Assembly (NCBI GenBank): GCA_900551665.1
Contig: URWW01000002.1
Location: 1-64,000 of the forward strand
Direction: 5' to 3'
Source: an uncultured Collinsella sp.
GTDB taxonomy: Bacteria; Actinomycetota; Coriobacteriia; Coriobacteriales; Coriobacteriaceae
Length of the DNA: 64,000 nucleotides
Shown here: positions 55,931 through 64,000 of the stretch, in pieces
Numbering within the stretch: the first letter of the stretch is position 1
How the letters are laid out: each line of letters opens with the position of its first letter
Notes under the pieces: model-generated
What the model was told of the DNA's origin: nothing
What the model saw: only the letters and a program-made list of their open reading frames with translations
Databases searched by the model: none
Program-made: the position numbers and the translations under genes

Positions 55931-57064
55931 TTACCCCTCGTGATGGTGGCCGCAATGGCACTCGTGATCCTCGCCGTGACCGTGGCCACCGCAGCACTCG
56001 TGGTCATCGCCGTGGCCCTCGCCACCGCAGCAGCACTCGTGGTCATCGCCGTGATCGTGGCCGCAGGCGCACTCATGTCCGCCATGCTCGTGGCCATGGT
56101 CGTGGCCGCAGCCGCAATCGCACTCATCGTCGTGCTCATGCTGGGCCGTGTAAAGCGACCAATCCAGGCCCGCGGCGACGGCTTCGGCCTCCTCCTGGTA
56201 CAGCAGGGTGATGGCCTGGGTGCCCATGCGGCCGCCGCCGATGGCGTCGAGCATGTCGTACAGGGTGAACGCGGTATCGGCGCCGGGCAGGGCGAGCTCC
56301 TTCTCCTCGGCGACCGTGAGCGCCAAGCCCAGGTCCTTGAGGAAGTGCTCGACCAGGAAGCCGGGCTTGTAGTCGCCGTCGATCGCCTTGGGGGCGAGCT
56401 GCTGCATGGCGCCGGAGCTGCCCGTGCCGGAGCAGATCATCTCGCGCACCTGCTCGACGTCGAGATCGTTCTGCTGGGCGAAGGAGAGGGCGTCAGCCAT
56501 GCCCACCATGGCGCTCGCCAGGGCGACCTGGTTGGAGAGCTTCGCGGCCTGGCCCTTGCCCGCACCGCCGAAGCAGCAGATCTTGGAGGTGAAGGTCTCG
56601 AGCACCTCGCGGACGGGCTCGATATCGCGCTCGGTGGCGCCGATGATGGCCGTGAGGGTGCCGGCGATGGCGCCGCCCTCGCCGCCCGTGACGGGACAGT
56701 CGAAGGCATGCTTGCCGCAGACCTCGGCCGCGCCGGCGATGTCGCGAGCGAGCTCGGGCGCGCTGGTGGTGAGGTCGATGAGGTAGGCGCCGTCCTTGGC
56801 AGAGGCCAGCAGGCCCTCGCCCGCCAGGTAGATCTCCTCCACATCCGTGGGGAAACCGACCATGGTGAAGACGACGTCGGCGTCCTTGGCGGCCTCGGCA
56901 GGGGAATCGGCCCAAGCGGCGCCGCGCTCGACGAGGCCGGCGGCCTTGGACTTGGTGCGGTTGTAGACGGTGAGCTCGTAGCCCGCGTCCATGATGTGCC
57001 CGGCGATGGGCGCGCCCATGATGCCGGTTCCGATGAAGGCGATCTTCAGGTTCTTGTCTGCCAT
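55931..57064 (-). CDS. 3-hydroxyisobutyrate-dehydrogenase-like enzyme with His/Cys-rich metal-binding tail
   Basis: Residues 1-300 are a complete beta-hydroxyacid dehydrogenase: IAFIGTGIMGAPIAGHIM (NAD(P) site), DCPVTGGEGGA (substrate loop) and GKGQAAKLSNQV with the catalytic Lys175. Such enzymes oxidise 3-hydroxyisobutyrate or reduce tartronate semialdehyde. Residues ~309-377 are a tail with 19 His and 12 Cys in 69 residues, arranged in GHDHG- and DDHECC-like units. This looks like a metal-binding or metal-storage segment. The DNA of the tail is internally repetitive. AAAGGAG precedes the ATG at 57064. Confidence 0.88.
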   Translation of the reverse strand: MADKNLKIAFIGTGIMGAPIAGHIMDAGYELTVYNRTKSKAAGLVERGAAWADSPAEAAKDADVVFTMVGFPTDVEEIYLAGEGLLASAKDGAYLIDLTTSAPELARDIAGAAEVCGKHAFDCPVTGGEGGAIAGTLTAIIGATERDIEPVREVLETFTSKICCFGGAGKGQAAKLSNQVALASAMVGMADALSFAQQNDLDVEQVREMICSGTGSSGAMQQLAPKAIDGDYKPGFLVEHFLKDLGLALTVAEEKELALPGADTAFTLYDMLDAIGGGRMGTQAITLLYQEEAEAVAAGLDWSLYTAQHEHDDECDCGCGHDHGHEHGGHECACGHDHGDDHECCCGGEGHGDDHECCGGHGHGEDHECHCGHHHEG

Positions 57065-57151
57065 ATGCGATGCTCCTTTACGAAGTGTGTTCGATGATAT
57101 GAGAGGCGGCCCGCGCGCCCCGTGAATCCAGTCTGCCCGACCGGCGGGCTC

Positions 57152-58108
57152 CTATTCGCCGCGAACGCGATTGGCGATGCGGTCGGTGAGGGAGATCTTC
57201 TCCGATCGGTTCTTACCCCAGAAGATAAGGGCGACCATACCCGGTCCGACATGCGAGCCGATCGTGGGGCCCACCGAACCGCGCAGGATGGTGAGGTCCG
57301 CACAACCGGGCTCCTTGCGCACGGCGGCCTCGAGCCAATCGGCATCCTTCTCGGCGTCGGAGGAGACGATGGCGATCGGGAGGGTCGGGTCGAACTCGTA
57401 GTTCTCGGTGAATGACTTGATGAGCGACTTGAGCGCCTTCTTGCGGCCGCGATTCACGCCGATGAGCGAAAGGGCCCCGGCCAGATCGAAGGACAGCTCG
57501 GGCTTGATATCGAGCTTGGAGGACAGGGACGCCGCCGCAGGCGGGATGCGTCCGCCGGCGGAGAGCGCATCGAGGCTGTCCAAGGTGAAGTAGCCGTGGA
57601 TGTAGGTCTTTGCCTCATTTGCCCATTCGGCCAGCTGGCGCGCGTTCAGACCGGCTGCGCGCTGACGCACGGCCTCCATAGCAAGCAACTCGCCGCACGC
57701 GCAGGGCAGCGCGTTGTCCACCACGTAGAGTTCGAACTCCGGATACTCGGCACACACCTGCTCGGCGGCATGGCAGGCCGAGTTGTAGCTCGAGGACAGC
57801 GCGCTCGTGAAGCACAGGTACACCGTAGGCGTGCCCTCTTCGGCGCATTTGGTGAAGAACTCGAGGTACTGGCCGATCGAAATCGCCGAGGTCGAAGCCT
57901 TGGAACCCTCACGCAGCTTGTCGTAGAACTCCGACGGGGTGATGGTGCTCCAGATATCGTCGGTGTACTCGACGCCATCGAGGATGTAGGGGAATCCCAA
58001 GATGTCCACTTCGAGCGTGGCGGCGATCTCGGGGGTGAGATCGGCACAGGTGTCGATGACGATGCGGCACATGCGCGGGACCTCGTACGAGGCGGTGGTG
58101 TTGCCCAT
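57152..58108 (-). CDS. DegV-family fatty-acid-binding protein
   Basis: DegV proteins bind a fatty acid between two domains and, in Gram-positives, feed it to FakA-type kinases. RIVIDTCADLTPEIA is the opening block; TSAISIGQYLEFF, VYLCFTSALSSSYNSA and DSLDALSAGGRIPPAAA carry the ligand-binding motifs. The 318-residue length is slightly above the usual 280. GAGGAG lies 5-6 bases before the ATG at 58108. No fakA gene is in the window. Confidence 0.92.
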   Translation of the reverse strand: MGNTTASYEVPRMCRIVIDTCADLTPEIAATLEVDILGFPYILDGVEYTDDIWSTITPSEFYDKLREGSKASTSAISIGQYLEFFTKCAEEGTPTVYLCFTSALSSSYNSACHAAEQVCAEYPEFELYVVDNALPCACGELLAMEAVRQRAAGLNARQLAEWANEAKTYIHGYFTLDSLDALSAGGRIPPAAASLSSKLDIKPELSFDLAGALSLIGVNRGRKKALKSLIKSFTENYEFDPTLPIAIVSSDAEKDADWLEAAVRKEPGCADLTILRGSVGPTIGSHVGPGMVALIFWGKNRSEKISLTDRIANRVRGE

Positions 58109-58129
58109 GGACGCTCCTCAATACAACAA

Positions 58130-58157
58130 GGCGGCCACCCACATGGGATGGCCGCCA
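58130..58157 (-). terminator. Terminator of hpf
   Basis: On the minus strand GGCGGCCA pairs with TGGCCGCC around an 11-base loop, followed by TTGTTGTATTG, about 26 bases beyond the hpf stop. Confidence 0.75.
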
Positions 58158-58182
58158 TCCAGATCATGCAATGGACGCTATT

Positions 58183-58767
58183 TTACTCGCCCTCGACCTC
58201 GATTTTGGGCTTGATGATGCCGTATCCACCATTCTTACGGTGATACACCACATTGACCAGGCCGGTGACGCTGTTCTCGAACACGTAGAAGTCATGGCCG
58301 ATCAAGTCGGTCTGGACGAGCGCCTCCTCCTCGGTCATGGGAGTGAGCTCAACCTCCTTGACACGCACGAGCTGGTCGTCCTCATCCTCGGGGATCAGCA
58401 GGTCGGCCAGATCGGCGACGGGCTCGACAGGGGCGACCTCGGCGGCGGACAGACCCTGCTGACGGTTGTCGACCACGCGCGTCTTGAACTTGCGGAGCTG
58501 ACGCGTCACCTTTTCGGCGGCGAGGTCGATCGCGGCATACATATCCGCACCGTGCTCGGCCACGCGAATCACCGAACCGCGGGCGCGGACCGTGACCTCG
58601 ACGATGGCAGGGCTGGGGTTGGAGGGGTTCTTCTCATAGCGCAGGACGACATCGGCGGTCATGGGCTCGATGTCGAACACTTTGAGGGCTTCGCCGATCT
58701 TCTCATCGACATGCGCACGCAGAGCATCGGTGACCGTGGTCTTGCGACCGGAGATCTTGATTTCCAT
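58183..58767 (-). CDS. hpf: Long-form ribosome hibernation promoting factor
   Basis: The N-terminal ~100 residues are the HPF/RaiA ribosome-binding domain (MEIKISGRKTTVTDALRAHV, then MYAAIDLAAEKVTRQLRKFK). The C-terminal ~60 residues are the dimerisation domain of the long form (VQTDLIGHDFYVFENSVTGL, then NVVYHRKNGGYGIIKP). The long form drives 100S ribosome dimers in stationary phase. GGAG lies 7 bases before the ATG at 58767. It is monocistronic. Confidence 0.95.
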   Translation of the reverse strand: MEIKISGRKTTVTDALRAHVDEKIGEALKVFDIEPMTADVVLRYEKNPSNPSPAIVEVTVRARGSVIRVAEHGADMYAAIDLAAEKVTRQLRKFKTRVVDNRQQGLSAAEVAPVEPVADLADLLIPEDEDDQLVRVKEVELTPMTEEEALVQTDLIGHDFYVFENSVTGLVNVVYHRKNGGYGIIKPKIEVEGE

Positions 58768-58932
58768 ACGTGGCTCCAATCTATCCGGGGATAGGACTCG
58801 TACGATTGTTGTACCCAAGTTGGATGGAGACACACGTGGAGAAATCATGCTCCCGTTTGCTGGAGCACCCGAACCGACCGCCGAATTCTCGGATGCGGCG
58901 GTGAAGCGAACGGCTAGTGGACGGCGCGGGTC

Positions 58933-59886
58933 CTAACCCAGGGAGTTCAGGCCGTCGGAACCATCTGCGGCGGCGTCGGGGGAATCCGCGTCGATGGCCT
59001 CCTCCTCGACGGCCGCACCCTCGAGCATGCAGCCCTCGAGGTCGAAGGGCAGGTAGCCGTACCACATGTGGAACAGGGCGGAAAGCGTGCCATCGGACAG
59101 CGCGTCCGCGAGGATGTCCATGGCCTGGGTCCCGAGCTCGGTTCCGGCGGTCGCTATGGCGCCGTAGGAGGTCGTCGGGGCAATGGTGCCCACGAACACG
59201 GCTCCGGGATATGCGCGGGCCAGATAGGCACCCGCCGTCGCATCGCAGGCCACGTAATCGACCTCGCCCGCGGCGAGGGCCTCGAAGCACTCGTTCACGT
59301 TCTGATGAGTCTCGAGATTCGCCTCGATGCCGGCCGAGGCGAGGGCGTCCTGGGCGGCGGACTCACCCTGAACGGCGATGGTCGCCCCTTGGAGCGAGGT
59401 CGCGGAGGCCGTGGGGACCTCACGCGAGCCGTCGGCGGTCTTGGCGAAGATGGAGGAGGCGTTCTGGACGAGCCCGTCGCTCTGGGCGACGCCCTCGTCC
59501 CCCTCGGAGGAGCGGACGCCGATATAGAGGTCCGCCTTGCGCTTGGAGAGCGATCCCGTCGCGTCGGCCGAGGAGACGACCTTGAGGTCCAGCCCCATGC
59601 GCTCGGCGAGCAGTCGGGCAACATCGGCGTAGTAACCGCTCGGTTCGCCCTCGAAGTCCGTCATCGCCTGCGGAGCGTCCGTCAAGTCCATGGCAACGGT
59701 CAGCACACCGTCCTCGACAAGGTCATCGGCCCCGAGCGTCGACTGGATCGGCTCCGGCTCGACCTCGGCGCGCGTGGGCGTGGCGAGCGAACAGCCCGCG
59801 AGCCCCGCACCCAGCAGGCACGCGCATGCGCCCGCGACCAAACCGACCGTCCCCCTGCGATGCGCGATGGACACGCGACCTCTCAT
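58933..59886 (-). CDS. Amino-acid ABC transporter-type substrate-binding lipoprotein
   Basis: The lipoprotein signal (VGLVAGACACLLGAGLAGC, lipobox LAGC) is followed by a family 3 solute-binding fold: GVLTVAMDLTDAPQAMTDFE, GYYADVARLLAERMGLDLKV, and ALAAGEVDYVACDATAGAYL. This fold normally captures polar amino acids. No permease or ATPase gene adjoins it, so it is an orphan binding protein. The 317 residues end in an acidic tail. GGGGGAGAG precedes the ATG at 59886. A long GC-rich leader lies upstream. Confidence 0.88.
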   Translation of the reverse strand: MRGRVSIAHRRGTVGLVAGACACLLGAGLAGCSLATPTRAEVEPEPIQSTLGADDLVEDGVLTVAMDLTDAPQAMTDFEGEPSGYYADVARLLAERMGLDLKVVSSADATGSLSKRKADLYIGVRSSEGDEGVAQSDGLVQNASSIFAKTADGSREVPTASATSLQGATIAVQGESAAQDALASAGIEANLETHQNVNECFEALAAGEVDYVACDATAGAYLARAYPGAVFVGTIAPTTSYGAIATAGTELGTQAMDILADALSDGTLSALFHMWYGYLPFDLEGCMLEGAAVEEEAIDADSPDAAADGSDGLNSLG

Positions 59887-60305
59887 CTTGCTCTCCCCCG
59901 CTTCCGGGCCGGCTCGACTCGCCGGCCCCGTAACGCCCGCGCGCGGCGGCGCGGGCGACAGATATCTCGGTTCCCCCAGCTGACCTGGTTTTTGACCCCA
60001 CACTTGCGCACCGGGGCGTTTGCTCGTACCGCCGCAGCGGCATCACGACTAACCCGCTCGCCCGCGAGGCGTTATTGCCTCAAGAAACGTAGAGACGGGC
60101 GGTGCGACTTACTTCTAGGACGCGCCATGATCGCCCCCGCGCGCACGCGGCGGCTTACGTGGATCCCTTCGACCGCGTCTGTCTTGGACTGAGGAACGCG
60201 CGGGACGGGTCCCGCGCACGCCCGCAACCACAGCCTGGGAGGAACTGCGGGGCATTATACCGCAGGAAACGCCGAGATTGCGCAGCTCATTCGCGGAGAG
60301 TGGCC
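59887..60305. other. Long structured leader or small RNA region upstream of the binding-protein gene
   Basis: On the minus strand a strong -10 TATAAT (60254-60259, within TGCGGTATAAT) lies about 370 bases before the lipoprotein start. Downstream are several stable stems: GCGGGA/TCCCGC, GAGGC/GCCTC inside CGCCCG/CGGGCG, and CCAG/CTGG. No reading frame is convincing. It may be a 6S-like RNA or a riboregulator leader. I could not match it to a named riboswitch. Confidence 0.4.
60254..60259 (-). promoter_or_regulatory. Consensus -10 element TATAAT
   Basis: TATAAT on the minus strand is preceded by TGCGG. The -35 region is not consensus. Transcription would start near 60247 and run through the structured leader. 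Confidence 0.5.
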
Positions 60306-61139
60306 TCAACCCCACACGCGGGCGAGGGCGAGGCCGTCGACCCAGGCCGCTCCGGAGCCCTTGAGCGCCGCCGCCGCGGCGGACATGGTCGCGCCCGTGG
60401 TGACGACATCGTCGATCAGCAGGATGTGCTTGCCGTGAACGGGCGCCACGACCTCGTAGGCACCGGCCGCCCCCGCAAGGCGGGCGGCTCTCCCGAGCTC
60501 GCGTTGGTCGGCGATGCCGTGCTTCGCCAGCGCGTCGAGCAGCGGAATGCCCGACAGGGCGCAGAATCGGCGGGCGATGAGCTCCATGTGGTCGAACCCA
60601 CGGCGCCGATACGCCGCGGCGGTGGCGGGCACGAAGGTGACCGCATCGCAGCGCACGAGCAGGCCGGCGTAGCGCTCGGGGGCGTCTCGCTGGGCCCGCA
60701 CCGCGGCGTCGAGCATGAGACGCGCGATCTCGCCTGCCAACCGCCGCTCGCCGGCGTCCTTGTAAGCCCGGACGATGCGCGCCGGCGGCCCGTCGAACAC
60801 GGCCGCGGCGAGGCAGCGATCGAGTTCCGTCGGCACGCCCGCGCATTCCGTGCACACCACCGACCCGAAAGGCGCACCGCACCTCGGGCACGACAGCGCG
60901 GGGTCGATGAGGCGCATCCCGTCTCGGCACGCGGGGCAGATTAGGTGGCCCGGGCGCTCGCACGCCGCGCAGCGCGTGGGCGATATGATCTCGAGCGCCG
61001 CCTCGGCCAACCGGCGGGCGAGCCGCCGTCCCGCATCTCCTTCCCCATATCCGACCGACGTGAAAAAGCCCCCTCCCGCGAACACGGGAAGGGGCTCGAC
61101 GTCCTTTCGGGATGCGGCCTGTCGATGGGACGGGCGCAC
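60306..61139 (-). CDS. comF: ComF-family phosphoribosyltransferase-like protein
   Basis: A zinc ribbon at the N-terminus (CAACERPGHLICPAC, then CPRCGAPFG...CTEC) is followed by a phosphoribosyltransferase fold with the PRPP loop ILLIDDVVTTGAT. YRRRGFDHMELIAR matches ComF. ComF is linked to DNA uptake, though it is also found in non-competent species. The longest frame starts at GTG 61139 without a good ribosome site. The ricT terminator lies within its first 25 codons, so the true start may be nearer 61010 (TTG). The conserved part begins around residue 46. Confidence 0.8.
   Translation of the reverse strand: MRPSHRQAASRKDVEPLPVFAGGGFFTSVGYGEGDAGRRLARRLAEAALEIISPTRCAACERPGHLICPACRDGMRLIDPALSCPRCGAPFGSVVCTECAGVPTELDRCLAAAVFDGPPARIVRAYKDAGERRLAGEIARLMLDAAVRAQRDAPERYAGLLVRCDAVTFVPATAAAYRRRGFDHMELIARRFCALSGIPLLDALAKHGIADQRELGRAARLAGAAGAYEVVAPVHGKHILLIDDVVTTGATMSAAAAALKGSGAAWVDGLALARVWG
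61063..61096 (-). terminator. Rho-independent terminator after ricT, overlapping the comF 5' end
   Basis: On the minus strand AGCCCCTTCCCG pairs with CGGGAGGGGGCT (one mismatch) around TGTTCG and is followed by TTTTTC. Confidence 0.85.
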
Positions 61140-61141
61140 GG

Positions 61142-62734
61142 CTATTCCGCAGCGGTTCCGGCGTCGCCGCCATCCTGCTTGGGCTTGCGGCCGCGACGGC
61201 GGCGGCGCTTCTTGGGAGCGCCGTCCCCCGCCTCGTCGGCGACGCGGCCGTTCCCATCGTTGACGGGCCGCGGCCTGGAGCCGCCCCCGTCACCCGGACG
61301 ACGGCGCTGGACCTTGACCTCGCCTTCGGCGAGCTGGTCGGCGACGGACGGGGTCTCGGGCTTGCGCGCGCGTCGCCCGGCCTCGGCGGAGGCGGCGTCC
61401 CGCACGGACGAAGTGTGCTTGCGACGGCGGGCCTTGGCCGGCGCGGTCTCACCGGAGGCCGGGGAGACGCCCTCGCGAGACGTGGCCGCATCGGGCGCGC
61501 TCGCGCGATGACGGCGACGACGCGAGGGAGATGGGGACTCGACGGACTCGGGACGCTGGTCCTTCACCTCGGCGGAGGGCTGCTCCGCTCCGGCGGAACG
61601 GCGGCGGCGACGACGGGAGGACTGGGCGGCCTGCTCCCCCTCGGCCTCCTGGGAACGGCCCTTGGAGGGAGCGCCCTTGCGACCACGACGGCCGGAGCCG
61701 CCCTGCTCGAACTTGGCGGCCTCTTCCTCGCGCATGCGCTTGCGACGCGGCGTCGGACCGGAGGCGACGATGCGATCGGCCGTGTCCAGGCCGTCGCCCA
61801 CATCGACGCCGTTCTTGCGGTCGAGCTCCATGAGCGCGAGCGCGAGCTCGGGCGACTCGAGACGCTCGAGGACATCGCGCGTCACGCAGTCGGGACGGCA
61901 GGAGCACCCTTGCGCCTCACAGCGCTGCTTGTTCTCCTCGGTGCTCGTCATATCGGCAAGGTCGACGCGGAAGACCTTGCCGTTCTCCAGACGCAGCACC
62001 AGCTGCTCGCGCGGGGTGTTGTACTCCACGATGCGGGCCTTGCCCAGCGGCGTGTCGATGAGGGTCTTCTTCTTGGGAGCACGGCTCTTGAAATCCTTGT
62101 ATGCCTCGAACTCATAGCGCAGGCAGCACATAAGGCGACCGCACACGCCCGAGATCTTGGCGGAGTTCAGCGGCAGGTCCTGCTCCTTGGCCATGCGGAT
62201 GGAGACGGGCTCGAACTGCCCGCCGAAACGGGTGCAGCACAGCTCCTGGCCGCAGGTCGCGTAGCCGCCCTGCAGGCGGGTCTCGTCGCGCACGCCGATC
62301 TGGCGCATGTCCACGCGCACGTGGAAGTGGGCGGACAGGTCCTTGACGAGCTGGCGGAAGTCCACGCGGTCCTCGGCGGCAAAGTAGAAGACGGCCTTCT
62401 CCCCGCCGAACAGGTACTCGACGCCCACAGGCTTCATGTCCAGACCGTTCTTCTCCACCAGACGGCGGAAATCGAACATGGCGTCCTCGCCGGCATCGGC
62501 CAGGTCGTCGGCGCGATCGAGGTCGGCGTCGGTGGCAATGCGCACGACGGGCTTGAGCGGGGCGGCGAGCTCCTCGGGATGCACCTCGAACGGATCGGCC
62601 GTCACGAGGCCGATCTCGGTGCCGCGCTCGGTGGTGCAGATGGCGTGATCGCCAGCAAGGATGTCCAGGTCGCGTGGATCGAACCACAACTCGTGCGCGG
62701 CGAACGCAAATTTGACAGGTACGACTACGGGCAT
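61142..62734 (-). CDS. ricT: PSP1-domain protein RicT with long basic tail
   Basis: The first ~270 residues are the PSP1/YaaT domain: LELWFDP-like start, YFAAEDRVDFRQLVKDL, and the cysteine cluster GQELCCTRFG and GRLMCCLRYE, which in the B. subtilis Ric complex binds [4Fe-4S]. RicT helps RNA processing, competence and biofilm control. A second set of cysteines (CEAQGCSCRPDC) follows. The last ~190 residues are a disordered Arg/Lys/Ala tail with several RRRRR runs, roughly doubling normal length. The start lies inside the end of holB (10-base overlap). The order tmk-holB-ricT matches the yaa region of Bacillus. Confidence 0.93.
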   Translation of the reverse strand: MPVVVPVKFAFAAHELWFDPRDLDILAGDHAICTTERGTEIGLVTADPFEVHPEELAAPLKPVVRIATDADLDRADDLADAGEDAMFDFRRLVEKNGLDMKPVGVEYLFGGEKAVFYFAAEDRVDFRQLVKDLSAHFHVRVDMRQIGVRDETRLQGGYATCGQELCCTRFGGQFEPVSIRMAKEQDLPLNSAKISGVCGRLMCCLRYEFEAYKDFKSRAPKKKTLIDTPLGKARIVEYNTPREQLVLRLENGKVFRVDLADMTSTEENKQRCEAQGCSCRPDCVTRDVLERLESPELALALMELDRKNGVDVGDGLDTADRIVASGPTPRRKRMREEEAAKFEQGGSGRRGRKGAPSKGRSQEAEGEQAAQSSRRRRRRSAGAEQPSAEVKDQRPESVESPSPSRRRRHRASAPDAATSREGVSPASGETAPAKARRRKHTSSVRDAASAEAGRRARKPETPSVADQLAEGEVKVQRRRPGDGGGSRPRPVNDGNGRVADEAGDGAPKKRRRRRGRKPKQDGGDAGTAAE

Positions 62735-63870
62735 TGCAGTGCCTTCCTGATATCGAACAGCATGACCTCGATGGCCAGCTGGGGTGTGACGTTTCTGGCG
62801 ATGCGAGCCTCGGCGCTCGAAACGGCATCGAGCGCACGGGTGACGCCGGTCACCGTGGCACGGGCGGCGATGCGCTCGACGACGTCGGAAACGTCCTCGT
62901 TCACGACGGGCTCCGACTCAGATGCGAGGCGAACCAGGGCATCACGCAGCAGGGAGCGAACGCTCGCCAGAGCCTCCATGATACCCGAACGCTCACGGGC
63001 GTTCAGTTCGCGCTTGTTGCGGTCTTCCAGCTGCTTTAAAGCACCACGGGAGAGATAGTCCTGATTTTGCTCCAGGACCGCCTGCTGGGTCGATTTAACC
63101 TCGGCGAGCGGCGCCTTGATCGCACCCATGAGGTCCTTGGCGGCGGCCAGGATGTCGGCCTCGTCGGCATAGGCGAGCAAGTCCACGGCGCGCACCATGG
63201 CACGGCGGGCTGCCTGGCGGTCGCCGCTCTTGAGGAACTCGACCGCGCGGGCGGGACTGCCAGCAACCGCGACGGCCATACGGCATTTGCCCGCAGGCAG
63301 GCCGGTGGCGTGTTCGACGGCCGTGGCGGCGTCTTCGAGCGAGAGCGGGCGGAACGGCACGCACTGGCAGCGCGACACGATCGTGGGCAACATGACATCG
63401 GCACTCGAGCCGAGCAGGATGAACGTCACTCCGGCGGGCGGCTCCTCAAGCGTCTTGAGCAACGCGTTGGCGGTGTTCGCGCGCAGCTGCTCGGCGCGGT
63501 CGACGATATAGACCTTAGCCTTGGCACGGATGGGCGCGAGCGCCACATCCTCGAGCAACTCGCGCGTCTGCGCGATAAGGTAGCCCGTGGCGGATTCGGG
63601 CGCGAAGTAATGCACGTCCGGATGGGTGCGGCGGACAACACGGCCGCAGTCATCACAGGAGGCGCAGGCACCCGAGACGCCATCTTCGCCGCACAGAAGC
63701 GCCTGGGCCAGCGCCCAGGCGGCATCGAGCTTGCCGGAACCCGGCGAGCCGAGGAACAGATAGGCGTGGCTCGCACGGCCGCTCGTCACCGCACGGGCGA
63801 GGAAGTCGCGCACACGCGGCTGCGTATCGAGCTTGGCGAGGAGGCTGTTGGGAGCAAGGCGGTCGGGCAT
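62725..63870 (-). CDS. holB: DNA polymerase III delta' subunit
   Basis: Part of the clamp loader. Walker A appears as LFLGSPGSGKLDAAW, zinc ligands as CGEDGVSGACASCDDC, and the switch region as LLKTLEEPPAGVTFILL with the SRC arginine finger in IVSRCQ. The 381-residue length is normal. GGGGAAG precedes the ATG at 63870. It lies 2 bases after the tmk stop and overlaps ricT. Confidence 0.94.
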   Translation of the reverse strand: MPDRLAPNSLLAKLDTQPRVRDFLARAVTSGRASHAYLFLGSPGSGKLDAAWALAQALLCGEDGVSGACASCDDCGRVVRRTHPDVHYFAPESATGYLIAQTRELLEDVALAPIRAKAKVYIVDRAEQLRANTANALLKTLEEPPAGVTFILLGSSADVMLPTIVSRCQCVPFRPLSLEDAATAVEHATGLPAGKCRMAVAVAGSPARAVEFLKSGDRQAARRAMVRAVDLLAYADEADILAAAKDLMGAIKAPLAEVKSTQQAVLEQNQDYLSRGALKQLEDRNKRELNARERSGIMEALASVRSLLRDALVRLASESEPVVNEDVSDVVERIAARATVTGVTRALDAVSSAEARIARNVTPQLAIEVMLFDIRKALQCP

Positions 63871-63872
63871 GG

Positions 63873-64000
63873 CTAGCACTTCCCCTGACACGCCTGCAGC
63901 GCCGCGGCAACATCATCCTCGGACACGGACAGGCCGGCCGATCGGAGCTCGGCAGCAACGCCGGAGAACACCTCGGCAATGGACCCGCCGGCATCGATCA
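63873..64000 (-). CDS. tmk: Thymidylate kinase, C-terminal end only
   Basis: The visible 41 codons end in a TAG 2 bases before holB. IDAGGSIAEVFSGVAAELRS matches the family's C-terminal block (usually 'D-A-x-x-S-x-E-E-V'). The gene order tmk-holB-ricT supports this. The rest of the gene lies beyond the window edge. Confidence 0.7.
   Translation of the reverse strand, partial: IDAGGSIAEVFSGVAAELRSAGLSVSEDDVAAALQACQGKC

Noticed and set aside
59887..60010. SRP RNA or c-di-AMP riboswitch suggested by ACCAGGTCAG and GGGGGAACC
   Set aside because: Only short word matches; the order of elements and pairing do not fit either RNA.

Overview
The window is high-GC, densely packed bacterial DNA with most genes on the minus strand. 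Gene content fits a gut actinobacterium of the class Coriobacteriia, most likely Collinsella or a close relative. The pointers are a bile-salt-hydrolase-family gene, a duplicated 2-hydroxyacyl-CoA dehydratase activator, an Asp23/AmaP envelope cluster, frequent GTG starts, and the order tmk-holB-ricT. This assignment is inferred from gene content; no marker gene was compared.

Layout. 1-4.6 kb: dehydratase activator (cut by the window edge) coupled to a TetR regulator, then mtnN, engB and a YitT-type membrane protein. 4.7-7.6 kb: the methionine importer metN-metI-metQ, preceded by a very Met-rich short reading frame that may be a leader peptide. 7.6-12.4 kb: a perfect 32-bp inverted repeat, asp23/DUF2273/amaP, yebC, lgt, a NifU-like scaffold and rlmH. 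12.4-16 kb: an aminotransferase fused to an XRE-type DNA-binding domain, a repeat-filled non-coding gap, and a winged-helix protein with an RGG-repeat tail. 16-25 kb: patatin lipase, the coaX/membrane protein/rsmJ operon, an OPT transporter, a GH13 glycosidase and a bile salt hydrolase homologue. 25-37.4 kb: tex, a small phosphatase with a DUF554 protein, prfC, a SulP transporter, purC, an opine-dehydrogenase-like enzyme and groES-groEL. 37.5-46.2 kb: a restriction-modification-like island. 46.3-64 kb: a YtcJ-like amidohydrolase, an LPXTG surface protein, tRNA-Thr, punA, a membrane-anchored acidic protein, icd, a dehydrogenase with a His/Cys-rich tail, degV, hpf, a solute-binding lipoprotein, comF, ricT, holB and the end of tmk.

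The island is the most interesting part. A small XRE regulator faces a three-gene operon across two near-identical 18-bp dyads. The operon encodes a SAM-binding protein that lacks the NPPY catalytic motif, an Eco57I-like N6-adenine methylase, and a roughly 1050-residue protein combining a GIY-YIG-type nuclease domain, an SF2 helicase and a UvrD-like C-terminal tail. Both internal gene junctions use the same overlap, ATGCCTAG. The operon is flanked by two DUF4143-type ATPases, each with a promoter embedded in a large palindrome. The second half of the methylase is visibly AT-richer than its surroundings, suggesting exchange of its target-recognition part.

Non-coding structure is unusually rich. 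There is a dispersed repeat family around the core GGGGAC(G/A)GGT or its variants, including a composite cluster between groES and groEL. Two separate triplets of long TGGTCGC-type stem-loops lie near 29 kb and 52 kb. There are also nested inverted repeats near 14.5 kb and several short tandem arrays. No insertion sequence, prophage or CRISPR array was seen.
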